Source: Bog-950 sp964615305 (lineage in GTDB: Bacteria > Bacteroidota > Bacteroidia > Chitinophagales > LD1). From it: a DNA stretch of 64,000 nt. A program made the position numbers and the translations under genes. The notes below the pieces were generated by a model. It saw only the letters and a program-made list of their open reading frames with translations, did no database searches and was not told where the DNA came from. This document shows positions 62,348 to 64,000 of this stretch, piece after piece (positions within the stretch are counted from its first letter, which is position 1; every line of letters begins with the position of its first letter). The DNA lies in contig CAZTNA010000001.1 of NCBI GenBank assembly GCA_964615305.1, positions 248,001-312,000 of the forward strand, read 5' to 3'.

Positions 62348-64000
62348 CTAACGGATAAGCGTTAAACTGCCTCTCTTTCTTACGCTGTCGTTATTCAGGT
62401 CGGTTACTTCTGCAACATATACATACACTCCAGGGAGTTGTTGTGTTCCTTTGTAGTTGCCATCCCAACCTGCTTGCTGATTGGCGCTTTCAAAAACTAA
62501 CTCGCCCCAACGATTGAAAATTTTCAGGTTGAAGTTCTTAATTCCATTTCCATAAACAACGAACACATCATTGTTTCCATCACCATTCGGTGAGAAAACA
62601 TTTGGAATAAACAACGATTGATTGTCTTCAGTGAATATTCGTACATCGCCTTCTACGGTACACCCGCTATTGTAGGTGATGATTAAGTGATAGTTAATTT
62701 CCGGGAGGGCAGGAGTTGCAAACGGGTTAGCGCAATTCGTACAGCTTAAACCCGCGACCGGTGTCCATTGGTAATTACTGATGTTGTTAGTTGAATAAGG
62801 ACCAAAAACGGGTTGTAATTCTACACTCTCTCCTGATTGCAGCGTTGAGTCTGCTGGCAAAATAGTAAGTGTAGCGGGTTGCGGTTGCGAAATGATAACG
62901 CTAAATGTGGTGTCGCAACCATAATTATCTCGCACCGTTACTGTATGGTTTCCGGCTGCAAGATTATAGAAGTCGTTGTTATTACTCATACTGCCACCAT
63001 CTATGCTATATTGATACGGAGCGTTATCAATCGTTAGTCCTTCTACAAAAATATGCCCATCACTGTATTGACTTCCGTAGCAGCTTATGCTGTCCGCATG
63101 TATTTGATAGGTGTTAAACGGTGCAGCTGCCACCACAATGTTTTGAGAAACGGTGCAACCATTTTCGTCTTCTGCTTCCACAGTATAACTACCGGCTGCA
63201 ACACCGGTAAAGTTGCCGCTGATGTTGCTTTGTAAAATATTTCCTGCTTGTAAAAGAGAAACTGTAACAACTCCTGTGCCGCCACTAATGCTGCTGTTTA
63301 CAATACCATCTGTGCTTGTTGCACAGCGTGTGCGGCTGTCTGTTACATTAAGATTAATTGCAGCCGGTTCTGTTACCACATAACTTGCCGTGCTTGTGCA
63401 GCCGTCTTTATCAGAAACCGTAAAAGCATAATTCCCTGCCGGTAAATTTGAAGCATCTTCTGTGTTCTGTGCTGGACTTGTATTCCATGTATAGTTGTAA
63501 GGCGTGGTTCCGCTGCTGATGGTAACATTGATTGCGCCATTGTTTTCGCCATTACATTTCACATTCATGATTGTATCTAAGGCAATAACAACTGTATAAG
63601 TTGTTTGATTTACCGAGCCGTTGGCTATGGCGGTGCAGTTTTTACTATCGGTAACAGTAACATCATATTGACCGGCAGATAAATCAATAACCGATGAATC
63701 AATAGAATTCACAGGGCTCCATGTATAACTATAGCCCGGACTACCTCCGGTAACTTGTGCCAACGCAGTGCCGTTGTTTGCCGTGCAAACAGTATGGGTA
63801 GTTGTTACAGTTACTTGTGGCATCTGATTTACAACTATGGTCATTGTTACAGATGAATTAGTGCATTGACCTGCATCAGGCGTAAATGTATAGGTGGTGG
63901 TAGCGGTATTATTGATTGCAGGCGACCAAGTGCCTGTAATTCCATTGTTCGATGTTGTTGGTAAAGGAGTTAACGCAGTGCCGGAACAAATTTCACCTGC
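62348..64000 (-). CDS. C-terminal part of a giant SprB-repeat/CHU_C surface protein (cut by the window edge)
   Basis: The frame stays open from 64000 down to the stop at 62348, including 52 codons before the first Met at 63844; those begin AGEICSGTALTPLP and continue with TWSPAINN. So at least 550 residues belong to a larger protein. It is built of SprB-like repeats (GGTG...YTVEAEDENGC, YAFTVSDKDGC, YDVTVTDSKNC) and ends in a gliding-associated CHU_C domain (FIPNVFSPNGDGNNDVF, FNRWGELVF, GVYVYVAEVTD), a T9SS type B type of signal. Likely an adhesin. Confidence 0.88.
   Translation of the reverse strand, partial: AGEICSGTALTPLPTTSNNGITGTWSPAINNTATTTYTFTPDAGQCTNSSVTMTIVVNQMPQVTVTTTHTVCTANNGTALAQVTGGSPGYSYTWSPVNSIDSSVIDLSAGQYDVTVTDSKNCTAIANGSVNQTTYTVVIALDTIMNVKCNGENNGAINVTISSGTTPYNYTWNTSPAQNTEDASNLPAGNYAFTVSDKDGCTSTASYVVTEPAAINLNVTDSRTRCATSTDGIVNSSISGGTGVVTVSLLQAGNILQSNISGNFTGVAAGSYTVEAEDENGCTVSQNIVVAAAPFNTYQIHADSISCYGSQYSDGHIFVEGLTIDNAPYQYSIDGGSMSNNNDFYNLAAGNHTVTVRDNYGCDTTFSVIISQPQPATLTILPADSTLQSGESVELQPVFGPYSTNNISNYQWTPVAGLSCTNCANPFATPALPEINYHLIITYNSGCTVEGDVRIFTEDNQSLFIPNVFSPNGDGNNDVFVVYGNGIKNFNLKIFNRWGELVFESANQQAGWDGNYKGTQQLPGVYVYVAEVTDLNNDSVRKRGSLTLIR

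Overview
The window looks like chromosomal DNA from a free-living member of the Bacteroidota, probably in the broad Chitinophagales/Sphingobacteriales/Cytophagales area (the clade is inference). The evidence: type IX secretion (T9SS) C-terminal sorting domains on three secreted proteins, a CHU_C-type end on a fourth, the gliding/T9SS genes gldN and gldC, a fused secDF, a eukaryote-like prolyl-tRNA synthetase, many short lipoproteins with an S-C-K/N lipobox, and promoter-like boxes resembling the Bacteroidota -7 element TAnnTTTG. No tRNA, rRNA, IS element, prophage or CRISPR array was recognised.

Layout. 0.2-3.4 kb: a U32-family protein overlapping a small ferredoxin, a LuxR/GerE-like HTH protein, a 42-bp tandem repeat and a conserved hypothetical. 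3.7-9.7 kb: two large secreted surface proteins and a lipoprotein. 9.7-14 kb: aldehyde dehydrogenase, ethanolamine-type permease and a glutamine-synthetase-like ligase, which suggests amine use by gamma-glutamylation. 14-16.5 kb: M23 peptidase, bactofilin, AtpZ/AtpI-like protein, a DUF4258 lipoprotein and a small membrane protein. 16.5-20.3 kb: a secreted M43 metalloprotease, lipoproteins and an FAH-family enzyme. 20.3-28.7 kb: SGNH hydrolase, the tyrosine-degradation pair hppD/hmgA, a class A PBP, a beta-helix lipoprotein and a LuxC-type acyl-CoA reductase.

28.7-41 kb: a Tyr/Asn/Trp-rich exported protein, proS, panB, thioredoxin-like protein/gldC, a histidine phosphatase, isochorismate synthase, a T9SS-exported protein, rmuC, and dedA/aroE. 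41-51 kb: an ABC exporter, then a ribulose-phosphate-epimerase-like/CBS fusion translationally coupled to DAHP synthase, a glycosyltransferase, a three-domain MMPL/acyltransferase/methyltransferase protein, and a SatD-type regulator with tandem repeats running up to its start codon. 51-58 kb: a solitary gldN, divergent from a probable operon of sterol desaturase, GH92 mannosidase, hypothetical, GH1 glycosidase and alpha/beta hydrolase. 58-64 kb: secDF, a hydrolase lipoprotein, and the C-terminal part of a giant SprB/CHU_C-type surface protein that runs off the right edge.

How the genes fit together: secDF supplies Sec export and GldN is a T9SS component serving cargo proteins seen here (4.9, 16.5, 35.7 and 62.3 kb). 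Several genes serve aromatic metabolism: aroE, DAHP synthase, isochorismate synthase, HPPD and HGD. The most unusual items are the epimerase/CBS-DAHP synthase pair, the SatD repeat region, the three-domain MMPL protein without a visible pigment cluster, the GH92/GH1/desaturase operon and the 42-bp repeat that is open in five of six frames. Nothing here is clearly a wholly new system; the first two are the best candidates for undescribed biology.
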